Assembly (NCBI GenBank): GCA_021778375.1
Contig: JAJYCM010000141.1
Location: 1 to 6,944 of the forward strand
DNA length: 6,944 nt
Reading direction: 5' to 3'
From: Bacteroidota bacterium
GTDB lineage: Bacteria; Bacteroidota; Ignavibacteria; Ignavibacteriales; Ignavibacteriaceae
Below the pieces are notes generated by a model, which saw only the letters and a program-made list of their open reading frames with translations, searched no databases and was not told where the DNA came from. The position numbers and the translations under genes are program-made. The first letter of the stretch is position 1. Each line of letters starts with the position of its first letter. Positions 1 to 6,218 of the stretch are shown here, one piece after another.

Positions 1-1
1 C

Positions 2-1231
2 GGAACTGAATTTGGCTTATTTTTTACTATTGACGGCGGCAAAAAATGGGTTCAGTTAAAAGGCGGGCTTCCGACAATTGCAGTAATGGATCTTGCAATT
101 CAAAAAAGAGAAAATGATCTGGCAGTTGCTACCTTCGGACGAGGATTTTACATACTTGATAATTATTCACCACTTCGTGAACTTACAGCGGATTCATTGC
201 AGAAATCAAGTATGCTTTTTCCTGTGAAGAATCCATTGCTATATATTCCTTCACAACCGCTCGGTGATAACGGCAAGGCATTTCAAGGAGCTGGTTACTA
301 TACTGCAGACAATCCGCCTTTCGGCGCAACATTTACTTATTACCTAAAAGAATCAATCAAAACAAAAAAGGAATTGCGGCGCGAGGCTGAAGCAAAGTTA
401 ATTAAAGAAGATAAGCCCGTTCCATTCCCGTCGAACGCAGAACTTCGTGCCGAGGATAACGAGCCTACTCCTTATCTCTTATTTACAATTTATGATGATG
501 CAGGAAATGTTGTCAGAAAATTAACAGCTAAAGCCGATGCAGGCATACAACGAATTACCTGGGATTTGCGCTATCCTTCAACTGATCCGGTGAAAGCCCC
601 GGGTAAAGAGTTTTCGAATACAAGCAGCGGCATGCTCGTTCCTTCCGGAACTTATAGCGTTTCACTTTCAAAATGCGTAGACGGAGTAATTACCGAGTTG
701 AACGGTCCAAAGTATTTTACGACTGAAGTCCTGGGCGCTTCTAATTTGGATGCAGGCGATAAAAATGCTCTTGCAGATTTTCAGAAGAAAGTTTCTGAAT
801 TGAATAGAGCCGTAATGGGCGCTGTGAATGTTGCTAATAATCTTTCATTGAAAATCAAATTGATAAACACTGCTTTGCAGAATACTCCAAGCGCTGCTAT
901 TGGCATGATGAAACAAGCCGATTCTATTGAAGTACAAACGGCAGAAATTATTCGTCAGCTTACGGGAGATAAGAGTTTAATAAATAGAAATATAAATGTA
1001 CCGCCGTCTATAGTTGACAGAGTGCAGGGAATTATTGGAGATGAATGGCAGTCTACATCCGCCCCAACGCAAACGGATATGAATGCTTATAAAAATGCCG
1101 GAGAATTATTCTCGCCACTTCTGTCTAAACTTAAAGATTTGATTAATGTAGATTTAAAGAATTTAGAAAATGAAATGGAAGCTGCCGGTTCACCCTGGAC
1201 GCCCGGAAGAATTCCTGACTGGAAAGAGTAA
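2..1231 (+). CDS. BNR/Asp-box repeat (VPS10/sortilin-like 'glycosyl hydrolase') protein, C-terminal part, 5' truncated
   Basis: The frame is open from base 2 to a TAA at 1229-1231 and gives 409 residues, so the true start lies left of the window and the ATG at 86 is internal. Residues 9-16 read TIDGGKKW, an Asp-box, the turn motif of BNR/sortilin-type beta-propellers. The following 'DLAIQ..ENDLAVATFGRGFYILDNYSPLREL' block is the typical last propeller blade of this family. After it come a 'NPPFGATFTYYLK' segment, an immunoglobulin-like FlgD-type stretch (YLLFTIYDDAGNVVRKL...ITWDLRY, about residues 153-193) and a helical tail rich in Asn, Lys and Ala. The protein ends PDWKE, with no Type IX secretion C-terminal domain visible. 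In related Bacteroidota such proteins are around 1000 residues and exported; many are named glycosyl hydrolase without proven activity, and no catalytic residues can be assigned here. Its stop is 2 bp from the convergent TSUP gene stop. Family assignment is good; the biochemical role is unknown. Confidence 0.85.
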   Translation, partial: GTEFGLFFTIDGGKKWVQLKGGLPTIAVMDLAIQKRENDLAVATFGRGFYILDNYSPLRELTADSLQKSSMLFPVKNPLLYIPSQPLGDNGKAFQGAGYYTADNPPFGATFTYYLKESIKTKKELRREAEAKLIKEDKPVPFPSNAELRAEDNEPTPYLLFTIYDDAGNVVRKLTAKADAGIQRITWDLRYPSTDPVKAPGKEFSNTSSGMLVPSGTYSVSLSKCVDGVITELNGPKYFTTEVLGASNLDAGDKNALADFQKKVSELNRAVMGAVNVANNLSLKIKLINTALQNTPSAAIGMMKQADSIEVQTAEIIRQLTGDKSLINRNINVPPSIVDRVQGIIGDEWQSTSAPTQTDMNAYKNAGELFSPLLSKLKDLINVDLKNLENEMEAAGSPWTPGRIPDWKE

Positions 1232-1233
1232 TT

Positions 1234-1992
1234 TCAATGATATCTATCAAATAGTAATTTAAGTGTCGTAATGACTACGACAGAAATAAAAACGGGGCGA
1301 ATAAACTTCGCCCCTTTTTTTATTACTAAACCAGATCCAATTTTTGCTCCGAGCACTTCGCCGATTGCCATTGCAATACCGGCTGAGAATATTATTTGAC
1401 CTGCGAGTAAGAAAAGGAAAAATGATACAATGTTACTTGTGAAGTTCATAACTTTAGTAAAGCCTGTTGCTTTTGTAAAATTAAATCCTAAAAGTGTTAC
1501 GAAAGCAATTGCCCAAAAGGAGCCCACGCCAGGACCGAAAAAGCCGTCGTAAAATCCTAATAGCAATCCAAAGATAGAATAAAAAACCTTTTTAGAAAGT
1601 CTCGGATGGATATCAATGTCGCCAAGATTTGGCTTTGTAAAAGTATAAATGATTATTGCTATTAGTAAAAATGGAATAATATTATTTAATATTTTTCCTG
1701 GAATTTGTTGCACAACCCAAACACCTACAGCCGCTCCGATGAAAGTGAAAAAAATTCCAAGTGCCGCTTCTCTTAATATTACCCCGCCTTTTTTAACGTA
1801 GTAATAAGAAGCGGTAAAGCTTCCGAAGCTGGATTGAAATTTATTTGTGCCAAGTGTTATGTGCGGCGGAAAGCCTACGCTAAGCAAGGCGGGTATTGTA
1901 ATTAAACCGCCCCCTCCAGCTATTGAATCGACTAGTCCGGCAAAGAAACCTGTAAATAATAATATCGGGTATAAGATAAATGGGTTTAACAT
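1234..1992 (-). CDS. yfcA: TSUP (TauE/SafE) family permease, YfcA-like
   Basis: This 252-residue integral membrane protein belongs to the TSUP family, whose characterised members move sulfite, sulfoacetate or other small organosulfur or organic anions across the inner membrane; the substrate of YfcA-type members is not established. Both halves of the internal repeat are recognisable. The first carries DSIAGGGGLITIPALL (about residues 22-37) followed by GFPPHITLGTNKFQSSFGSFTA, the second GFYDGFFGPGVGSFWAIAF (about 146-164) followed by TKATGFTKVMNFTSN. These closely match the E. coli YfcA pattern, and the length is normal. About seven to eight hydrophobic segments are visible. The ATG at 1992 lies 7 nt after the thioredoxin stop with no clear Shine-Dalgarno site, so translation probably depends on coupling. 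It is the last gene of the recQ-thioredoxin-TSUP unit. No minus-strand terminator is seen after its stop, so transcripts may run antisense into the BNR-protein gene. Confidence 0.9.
   Translation of the reverse strand: MLNPFILYPILLFTGFFAGLVDSIAGGGGLITIPALLSVGFPPHITLGTNKFQSSFGSFTASYYYVKKGGVILREAALGIFFTFIGAAVGVWVVQQIPGKILNNIIPFLLIAIIIYTFTKPNLGDIDIHPRLSKKVFYSIFGLLLGFYDGFFGPGVGSFWAIAFVTLLGFNFTKATGFTKVMNFTSNIVSFFLFLLAGQIIFSAGIAMAIGEVLGAKIGSGLVIKKGAKFIRPVFISVVVITTLKLLFDRYH
1264..1282. other. Second perfect hairpin just before the terminator
   Basis: TGTCGTA (1264-1270) and TACGACA (1276-1282) form a perfect 7-bp stem with a 5-nt loop, 11 nt before the G+C-rich terminator stem. On the minus strand it encodes part of SVVVITTL of the permease. 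It lacks its own T-tract, so it would be an accessory hairpin or an mRNA 3'-end stabiliser; chance is possible. Confidence 0.45.
1294..1321 (+). terminator. Rho-independent terminator of the BNR-protein gene, inside the convergent TSUP gene
   Basis: A perfect 8-bp stem GGGGCGAA (1294-1301) / TTCGCCCC (1307-1314) with a 5-nt loop TAAAC is followed directly by seven T (1315-1321) on the plus strand. It starts 62 nt after the stop codon of the BNR-protein gene. The same bases encode KGAKFIRP near the C-terminus of the TSUP permease on the other strand. The minus-strand copy of the hairpin is followed by GTTTTTATTT and could in principle also terminate, but ribosomes translating the permease would tend to prevent it folding there. 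Confidence 0.85.
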
Positions 1993-1999
1993 AAATAAA

Positions 2000-2332
2000 T
2001 CAACTAAAAAAAAGTGAATATGGACGATTTATTTCTCCCTCAAGTTCTGTTAGACTTAAATTCCTTGACTTCCTTATTATTTCTTTCCCGTCCATGAAAA
2101 ACAATACAGTCGGCACTGCAAAAATATTGTTCTGTGCGGCAAGTTCTTTCGATTTGTCGCAATCTACATAAGCAAATGTCATTAAAGGAAATTTAAGCTC
2201 TAATAATTCTATTAATTTTGGCTTAAGTACTTTGCATACATTACAAGTAGGTGTGCTAAAATAAACTACAGCGCCGGGGTTATCAAAAATAAATTTTTCA
2301 AGTTCTTCTACTGATTCAATATCCTTATGCAT
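2000..2332 (-). CDS. Small thioredoxin-like protein with CNVC active site
   Basis: The product is 110 residues, the usual size of a single thioredoxin fold, without a signal peptide, so it is probably a cytoplasmic thiol-disulfide protein. The redox motif is C30-N-V-C33 within VVYFSTPTCNVCK, and the conserved cis-proline is P74 in AVPTVLFF. Compared with housekeeping thioredoxin, the Trp before the first Cys and the CGPC core are replaced (STPTCNVC), and the buried Asp equivalent to E. coli D26 is Tyr24; an extra Cys is at 58. It is therefore thioredoxin-like, not a clear TrxA. I chose the ATG at 2330-2332 because the fold begins there and it sits 4 nt after the recQ stop. The same frame is open up to 2449, but the extra 39 residues overlap recQ and look unlike a thioredoxin. 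No strong ribosome site precedes the ATG, which fits translational coupling to recQ. Confidence 0.85.
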   Translation of the reverse strand: MHKDIESVEELEKFIFDNPGAVVYFSTPTCNVCKVLKPKLIELLELKFPLMTFAYVDCDKSKELAAQNNIFAVPTVLFFMDGKEIIRKSRNLSLTELEGEINRPYSLFFS

Positions 2333-2336
2333 ATTA

Positions 2337-3803
2337 TTATCTATTATGTTCTTGTTTAAAATTAAGTGAACAGTTATCGCAGTTATGACAGGGCTTTTCA
2401 TCCTTGAACCCGAAGTAATCGGATATGAATACTCTTTTACAGTCTTCACTCCTGAAATAGTTAACTACCGCTAGCAATTTTTTATTATCGCTTAAAAGTT
2501 TTTCTTTCAGTTTTGATTCATCTTCAAGTTCATGCGGTAGTCCATTTGTTATTTCAAGATTATGATTTTCAATCTGACCTTCAGTAACCCCGTATCTATC
2601 GAGCATCCCTAACGCAGTTTCTATTCTAAAATCATTTCGATTCTTGAAATTCATTTGCTCGCGGAGAAATTCAAACCCGTCTGAATTAATTACTTCAATA
2701 TCTCGTTTTATTAGATCGTAAAGTGCTGAATAAAAATCTGCATCGGGGTTAGACCATTTTATAAAATCCATCTGTATATAAAGATCTTGTTGACTATAAA
2801 GCAATTTGCAAAGAGAATCTTTTCCGTCTCTTCCTGCGCGTCCTATTTCCTGATAGTAAGATTCTATCGAGGAGGGTACTTCAGCGTGAATTACAAAGCG
2901 TATATCCGGTTTATCGATGCCCATTCCGAAAGCGTTAGTCGCAAGAATTAAATCCTCCTTACCGTTTATAAAATCGCGCTGCATTTGTTTGCGCTGTTTA
3001 TCCGGCAGTTTACCGTGATAAATTCTATGTTTATATCCTTTGTCCCGAAGCATTAAAGAAAACTTTTCGAGCGTTTGAATAAGCGAGAAATAAATAATTC
3101 CGGAACCGGAATAATTATCAAGCACAGATTTTATTTCCTTAAATTTTTCATTTTCATCAATAACATCAACCGCCTCAAGGCGAAGATTCGGACGCTCTAT
3201 CCCTTGGTGAAATATTTTTGTTTCATCTTTATGAAGATTGAGTTTTTTAATTATGTCTACTTGAACTTCCTTAGTTGCGGTAGCCGTTAGTGCTATCGTT
3301 AAAGGATTGCCAATTAGCTTTCTAAATTCGCCGATTCGGGAATAATCCGGGCGGAAATCGTGCCCCCACTCTGAAATGCAATGTGCTTCATCAACGGCTA
3401 AAAGAGATATTTTTGCACTTTCGATTTTATCGGTAAAATCACTTTTCCTAAATCGCTCCGGTGTAACGTATAATAATTTTACTTTTCCGTTTAGGAACTT
3501 TTCAAGTCGTTCTTCTCTTTCTTTCTTAGACAATGTAGAGTTAATAAACGCAGCTGCAATATTTTTCTTTCTTAATGCGTCAACTTGATCCTGCATTAAG
3601 GCAATTAGTGGGCTTATAACGATCGTCCCACCTTCAAAATACAAAGCCGGAATTTGATAGCACAATGATTTGCCGCTTCCGGTTGGCATTAAAACCAAAC
3701 TATGCTTCCGCTGTTCGATTGTCCTGATTATAATTTCTTCCTGTAGACCGCGGAATGAATCATAATTAAAATATTCTTTTAATATTTCTTTTGGTGATGG
3801 CAT
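2337..3803 (-). CDS. recQ: RecQ-family ATP-dependent DNA helicase, short form
   Basis: This 488-residue superfamily 2 helicase unwinds DNA 3' to 5' by family analogy and would act in recombinational repair and stalled-fork processing. Visible motifs are F17-R-G-L-Q21 (RecQ motif 0), Walker A MPTGSGKS (39-46), SPLIALMQDQ (64-73), DEAHCISEWGHDFRPDY (138-154, including the aromatic-rich loop), LTATAT (172-177), TNAFGMGIDKPD (289-300) and QEIGRAGRDG (318-327). A winged-helix-like linker follows. The C-terminus ends just after a zinc-binding set, C455, C472, C475 and C478. The RQC winged helix and HRDC domains that extend E. coli RecQ to about 610 residues are absent; the length resembles B. subtilis RecS. 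The frame is intact and the TAA lies 4 nt before the thioredoxin ATG. The start at 3803 leaves a normal N-terminus but no evident Shine-Dalgarno site. It heads its own transcription unit. Confidence 0.95.
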   Translation of the reverse strand: MPSPKEILKEYFNYDSFRGLQEEIIIRTIEQRKHSLVLMPTGSGKSLCYQIPALYFEGGTIVISPLIALMQDQVDALRKKNIAAAFINSTLSKKEREERLEKFLNGKVKLLYVTPERFRKSDFTDKIESAKISLLAVDEAHCISEWGHDFRPDYSRIGEFRKLIGNPLTIALTATATKEVQVDIIKKLNLHKDETKIFHQGIERPNLRLEAVDVIDENEKFKEIKSVLDNYSGSGIIYFSLIQTLEKFSLMLRDKGYKHRIYHGKLPDKQRKQMQRDFINGKEDLILATNAFGMGIDKPDIRFVIHAEVPSSIESYYQEIGRAGRDGKDSLCKLLYSQQDLYIQMDFIKWSNPDADFYSALYDLIKRDIEVINSDGFEFLREQMNFKNRNDFRIETALGMLDRYGVTEGQIENHNLEITNGLPHELEDESKLKEKLLSDNKKLLAVVNYFRSEDCKRVFISDYFGFKDEKPCHNCDNCSLNFKQEHNR

Positions 3804-3826
3804 AAAATTTTTAAAATCGTTAAATA

Positions 3827-3858
3827 TAAAGATAAGTTCATAAAAGTAAATTAAACAA
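3827..3858 (-). promoter_or_regulatory. Candidate promoter of the recQ-thioredoxin-TSUP unit (Bacteroidota-like)
   Basis: Read on the minus strand, TTGTTT (3858-3853) is followed after 18 nt by TATCTTTA (3834-3827), close to the Bacteroidota sigma-factor pattern of TTTG near -33 and TAnnTTTG near -7. It lies about 23 nt upstream of the recQ ATG and downstream of the slipin terminator. The region is very AT-rich, so a chance match is possible. Confidence 0.4.
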
Positions 3859-3870
3859 GTACGCAGTATT

Positions 3871-3900
3871 AAAATAATGGGCGAAATGAATCGCCCATTA
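3871..3900 (-). terminator. Terminator after the nfeD-slipin unit
   Basis: TAATGGGCGA (3875-3884) and TCGCCCATTA (3891-3900) form a perfect 10-bp stem with a 6-nt loop. On the minus strand the stem begins 3 nt after the slipin stop and is followed by TTTTAAT. The T-tract is short but the position is right. It separates the nfeD-slipin transcript from recQ. Confidence 0.75.
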
Positions 3901-3903
3901 AAA

Positions 3904-4665
3904 TTATTCTTTCTTAGTATTATTCATAAAAGGAGAAAGTAAATCGATCGGAACAGGGAAGATGATTGTTGAATTCTTATCCGAAGATATTTCGGTTAAC
4001 GTCTGCAAAAATCTTAATTGAATAGCAACCGGGAATTTGCCAATTACTTCAGCGGCTTCAGATAGTTTTTGACTTGCCTGAAATTCGCCTTCGGCATTAA
4101 TAATTTTTGCGCGTCTTTCTCTTTCAGCTTGCGCTTGTATTGCTATTGCTCGCTGCATTTCTATCGGCAAATCAACTTGCTTTACTTCAACTACAGATAC
4201 CTTAACACCCCAAGGTTCTGTCTGTTCGTCAATAATATGCTGAAGCTCTCTATTGATTTTATCCCGTTCTGATAATAGTTCATCAAGTGTTGATTGCCCG
4301 ATTATGCTTCTCAGAGTAGTCTGGGAAATTTGGGAGGTAGCTGAATAATAATCTTCAACTTCAACAACTACCTTTTCCGCCTGCACAACTCGGAAATAAA
4401 CGACCGCATTTACTTTTAAGGAAACATTGTCTTTAGTGATAATATCCTGAGGAGGTACATCCATTACGATTGTTCGCAAGCTTACTTTTACCATGCGGTC
4501 TATCATTGGGATAAGAAGGATAATGCCGGGACCCTTAGTCTCGATCAATCTTCCAAGGCGGAATATAACGCCTCGCTCGTACTCGCGAAGAATTCTAATT
4601 GAGTTACTCAGTATGAACAACACAAAAAAGACAATGATAAAAAAGAAAATAGAAATTGTATCCAT
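3904..4665 (-). CDS. Slipin, stomatin-like SPFH/band 7 membrane protein
   Basis: This 253-residue prokaryotic stomatin homologue has one hydrophobic N-terminal segment (about residues 4-20) that anchors it to the membrane, followed by the SPFH domain. Diagnostic stretches are EYERGVIFRLGR (28-39), GPGIILLIPMIDR, LRTIVMDVPPQDIITKDN, a VVYFRV strand, and the coiled-coil-forming ERERRAKIINAEGEFQAS. Slipins oligomerise and organise membrane microdomains. The C-terminus has a hydrophobic, proline-containing stretch (STIIFPVPIDLL, 232-243) resembling the region of the archaeal stomatin PH1511 that is cut by its NfeD partner PH1510. The gene lies 26 bp downstream of an NfeD-type protease gene in the same direction, the standard arrangement of this pair. 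The start is set by a perfect Shine-Dalgarno site 5 nt before the ATG. The length is normal. Confidence 0.93.
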   Translation of the reverse strand: MDTISIFFFIIVFFVLFILSNSIRILREYERGVIFRLGRLIETKGPGIILLIPMIDRMVKVSLRTIVMDVPPQDIITKDNVSLKVNAVVYFRVVQAEKVVVEVEDYYSATSQISQTTLRSIIGQSTLDELLSERDKINRELQHIIDEQTEPWGVKVSVVEVKQVDLPIEMQRAIAIQAQAERERRAKIINAEGEFQASQKLSEAAEVIGKFPVAIQLRFLQTLTEISSDKNSTIIFPVPIDLLSPFMNNTKKE

Positions 4666-4670
4666 TAAAG

Positions 4671-4677
4671 CCTCCTT
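4671..4677 (-). promoter_or_regulatory. Strong ribosome binding site of the slipin gene
   Basis: On the minus strand AAGGAGG lies 5 nt before the slipin ATG. It is the only full consensus site in the window and fixes the start. It suggests slipin is made at a higher rate than the protease upstream, which has only a weak GGGGA site. Confidence 0.85.
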
Positions 4678-4691
4678 CTGCCAAACAATAT

Positions 4692-5966
4692 TTATTTGGC
4701 TCTGCGTATTTTTAAATTAAGATTAGAGATTACAGTTACCACAATTTTTTCGCCCTTAGAAATATTTCCGTCAATGCTTTCCGCATTCCAGATTTCCCCA
4801 TGCACGCGCACCTGCCCATTTGGAGTTAAGTCGGTAATAGCTTCTCCGGTCGCATTGATTATGCCTTCTCTGCCTGTTTTTGGTTTTAGTCTTTGAGCTT
4901 TAATTCCGTATCCAATGGCGAAGAGAAAAAATCCCAGGGTTAATACAGCAATAAGTATTATAAGTTCCCAGGATATGTCTATCCCGCCAAGTGTTGCATT
5001 AGTATTGATTAGCATAAATGATCCGAGAACAAGAGATGTTACTCCTCCGACAGTCAATATTCCATGGCTTATAATTTTAATTTCAAGAACGAAAAGAATT
5101 ATTCCGAAAATTATTAGAGCGAGTCCGGCATAATTTATCGGTAAAGTATTCATCGAATAAAAAGATAATATCAAACTGATAACTCCTATTACTCCCGGGA
5201 AAATAGCACCGGGGTTATATAATTCAAATAACAAACCGAGTGTACCGAGCATAAAAAGTATATAGTAAATATTGGGATCGCTTAGAAGACTAAGAAGCTT
5301 TTGCTGAAGGGTCATGTTAACATAGATAATTTTTGCTCCTTTGGTATGAAGAGTTCCGCTGCCGCTTTCTGTGGTTATTTCTTTCCCGTCTATTTTTGCT
5401 AAAAGATCGTTTAAATTATTTGCGATAAGATCGATTACGCTGTCTTTCAAGGCTTCTGATTCGGTAATTGAAATACTGTTTCTTACGGCATCTTCAGCCC
5501 ACTTAACATTTCTTTTCCTTTTTTCGCTAATAGACCGGATAAATGCCGCTGCATCGTTTGTAACCTTTTCAGTCATAGTCGAATCCATTTTCCCTTGAAG
5601 CGAAACCGGGTGTGCCGCTCCTATGTTAGTGCCCGGAGCCATTACGGCTATGTTTGCCGCTAAAGTTATAAATACTCCTGCAGATGCCGCTCTCGATCCT
5701 TGTGGAGCTACGTAAACAATTACGGGAATTGGTGATTGAAGAATATTTGAAACGATATCTCGTGTTGATTCAAGAAGTCCCCCGGGAGTGTTTAGCCTTA
5801 ATATCATGCACTGAGCATTCTCTTTAACAGAATATTCTATCCCGTACTTAATATAATCCGAAGCTGCGGGATTAATTGCTCCGTTAAGAGTCAAAACAAC
5901 AACTTTATTGGACTGGCTAAATAATAGACCTGAAAAAATTAAAACAAAGAATACTTTTCTAAACAT
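4692..5966 (-). CDS. nfeD: NfeD/ClpP-class membrane serine protease (NfeD1b type)
   Basis: This 424-residue protein is a full-length long-form NfeD. Residues 1-18 form a signal peptide (a lysine, a hydrophobic core, then FSQS). Residues about 20-200 are a ClpP/SppA-like protease domain: LRLNTPGGLLESTR (56-69), the nucleophile Ser95 in RAASAGVF, and APGTNIGAAHPV (110-121). Lys134 in TEKVTND is the best candidate for the general base; the archaeal homologue PH1510 uses a Ser97/Lys138 dyad with similar spacing. Five hydrophobic helices follow at about 233-250, 254-272, 277-296, 302-320 and 334-355. The C-terminal 60 residues (from TGREGIINATGEAITDL) form the soluble NfeD OB-fold domain. It probably cleaves the slipin encoded next to it and works in membrane quality control. 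GGGGA 5 nt before the ATG is a weak ribosome site. It is the first gene of a two-gene unit divergent from acs. Confidence 0.93.
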   Translation of the reverse strand: MFRKVFFVLIFSGLLFSQSNKVVVLTLNGAINPAASDYIKYGIEYSVKENAQCMILRLNTPGGLLESTRDIVSNILQSPIPVIVYVAPQGSRAASAGVFITLAANIAVMAPGTNIGAAHPVSLQGKMDSTMTEKVTNDAAAFIRSISEKRKRNVKWAEDAVRNSISITESEALKDSVIDLIANNLNDLLAKIDGKEITTESGSGTLHTKGAKIIYVNMTLQQKLLSLLSDPNIYYILFMLGTLGLLFELYNPGAIFPGVIGVISLILSFYSMNTLPINYAGLALIIFGIILFVLEIKIISHGILTVGGVTSLVLGSFMLINTNATLGGIDISWELIILIAVLTLGFFLFAIGYGIKAQRLKPKTGREGIINATGEAITDLTPNGQVRVHGEIWNAESIDGNISKGEKIVVTVISNLNLKIRRAK

Positions 5967-5994
5967 CTCTATCCCCGATAATTTTTCACTGGTA

Positions 5995-6006
5995 ACTTAT
6001 ATAAGT
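5995..6006. promoter_or_regulatory. Perfect 12-bp palindrome upstream of nfeD
   Basis: ACTTATATAAGT is identical to its own reverse complement. It lies 28 bp upstream of the nfeD ATG, where an operator or promoter-overlapping site would be expected. AT-rich palindromes arise easily by chance and no regulator is encoded in the window, so its role is a guess. Confidence 0.35.
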
Positions 6007-6171
6007 ATAAGAATACAAACAAACTAATAATCATATCTGGCAAATGGATGTAACATTAATCAAACCAAGTAAAAATTCTCTTTAACCTAATATTGATTCT
6101 AAATTTTGCTTATCTTAATTTCAACAATCAATTACATATAAATCCATGACATTGAACAATTGTTTACTAAT

Positions 6172-6201
6172 AACTTGAACTTAATCTTAAACTTAAACTT
6201 A
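6172..6201 (+). repeat. Five tandem AACTTA hexamers in the acs leader
   Basis: The units in order are AACTTG, AACTTA, ATCTTA, AACTTA and AACTTA: three exact copies and two with one change. The array ends one base before the GAAGGGAG ribosome-site region of acs. Copy-number change by slippage would alter the spacing of upstream signals but not a reading frame. Confidence 0.75.
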
Positions 6202-6202
6202 G

Positions 6203-6209
6203 AAGGGAG
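6203..6209 (+). promoter_or_regulatory. Ribosome binding site of acs
   Basis: AAGGGAG lies 9 nt before the ATG at 6219 and supports that start. The spacing is slightly long but within the working range. Confidence 0.7.
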
Positions 6210-6218
6210 CTCTTTAGT

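Larger units (their letters stand above)
5967..6218. promoter_or_regulatory. Divergent nfeD/acs intergenic region
   Basis: This AT-rich 252-bp gap must hold the start signals for nfeD-slipin (left) and acs (right). It contains a 12-bp palindrome near nfeD, a 10-bp palindrome AACAATTGTT at 6155-6164, and a hexamer repeat before acs. I could not single out a convincing promoter in either direction: several AT-rich boxes fit loosely, for example TAAATTTTG at about 6099-6107. No open frame here looks like a gene. Confidence 0.6.

Noticed and set aside
86..88. ATG at 86 as the start of the first gene
   Set aside because: The frame is open to the left edge and the upstream residues include an Asp-box and propeller strand, so this is an internal methionine of a truncated gene.
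2333..2449. In-frame 39-residue N-terminal extension of the thioredoxin-like protein, with an ATG at 2449
   Set aside because: It lies wholly within the 3' end of recQ in another frame, shows no thioredoxin or signal-peptide character, and the ATG at 2332 starts the fold exactly.
3075..3588. Plus-strand open frames of about 70 codons inside recQ (3075-3290 and 3376-3588)
   Set aside because: They are antisense to conserved helicase motifs, have low-complexity composition and match no family; shadows of recQ.
4069..5598. Several plus-strand open frames of 66-75 codons antisense to the slipin and nfeD genes
   Set aside because: They mirror the well-conserved codons of the opposite strand and lack ribosome sites or recognisable domains.
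1234..6218. A defence island or mobile system built around the RecQ helicase and membrane proteins
   Set aside because: RecQ, the NfeD protease, slipin, TSUP permease and acs are all recognisable housekeeping-type families; no nuclease, integrase, toxin, reverse transcriptase or composition break accompanies them.
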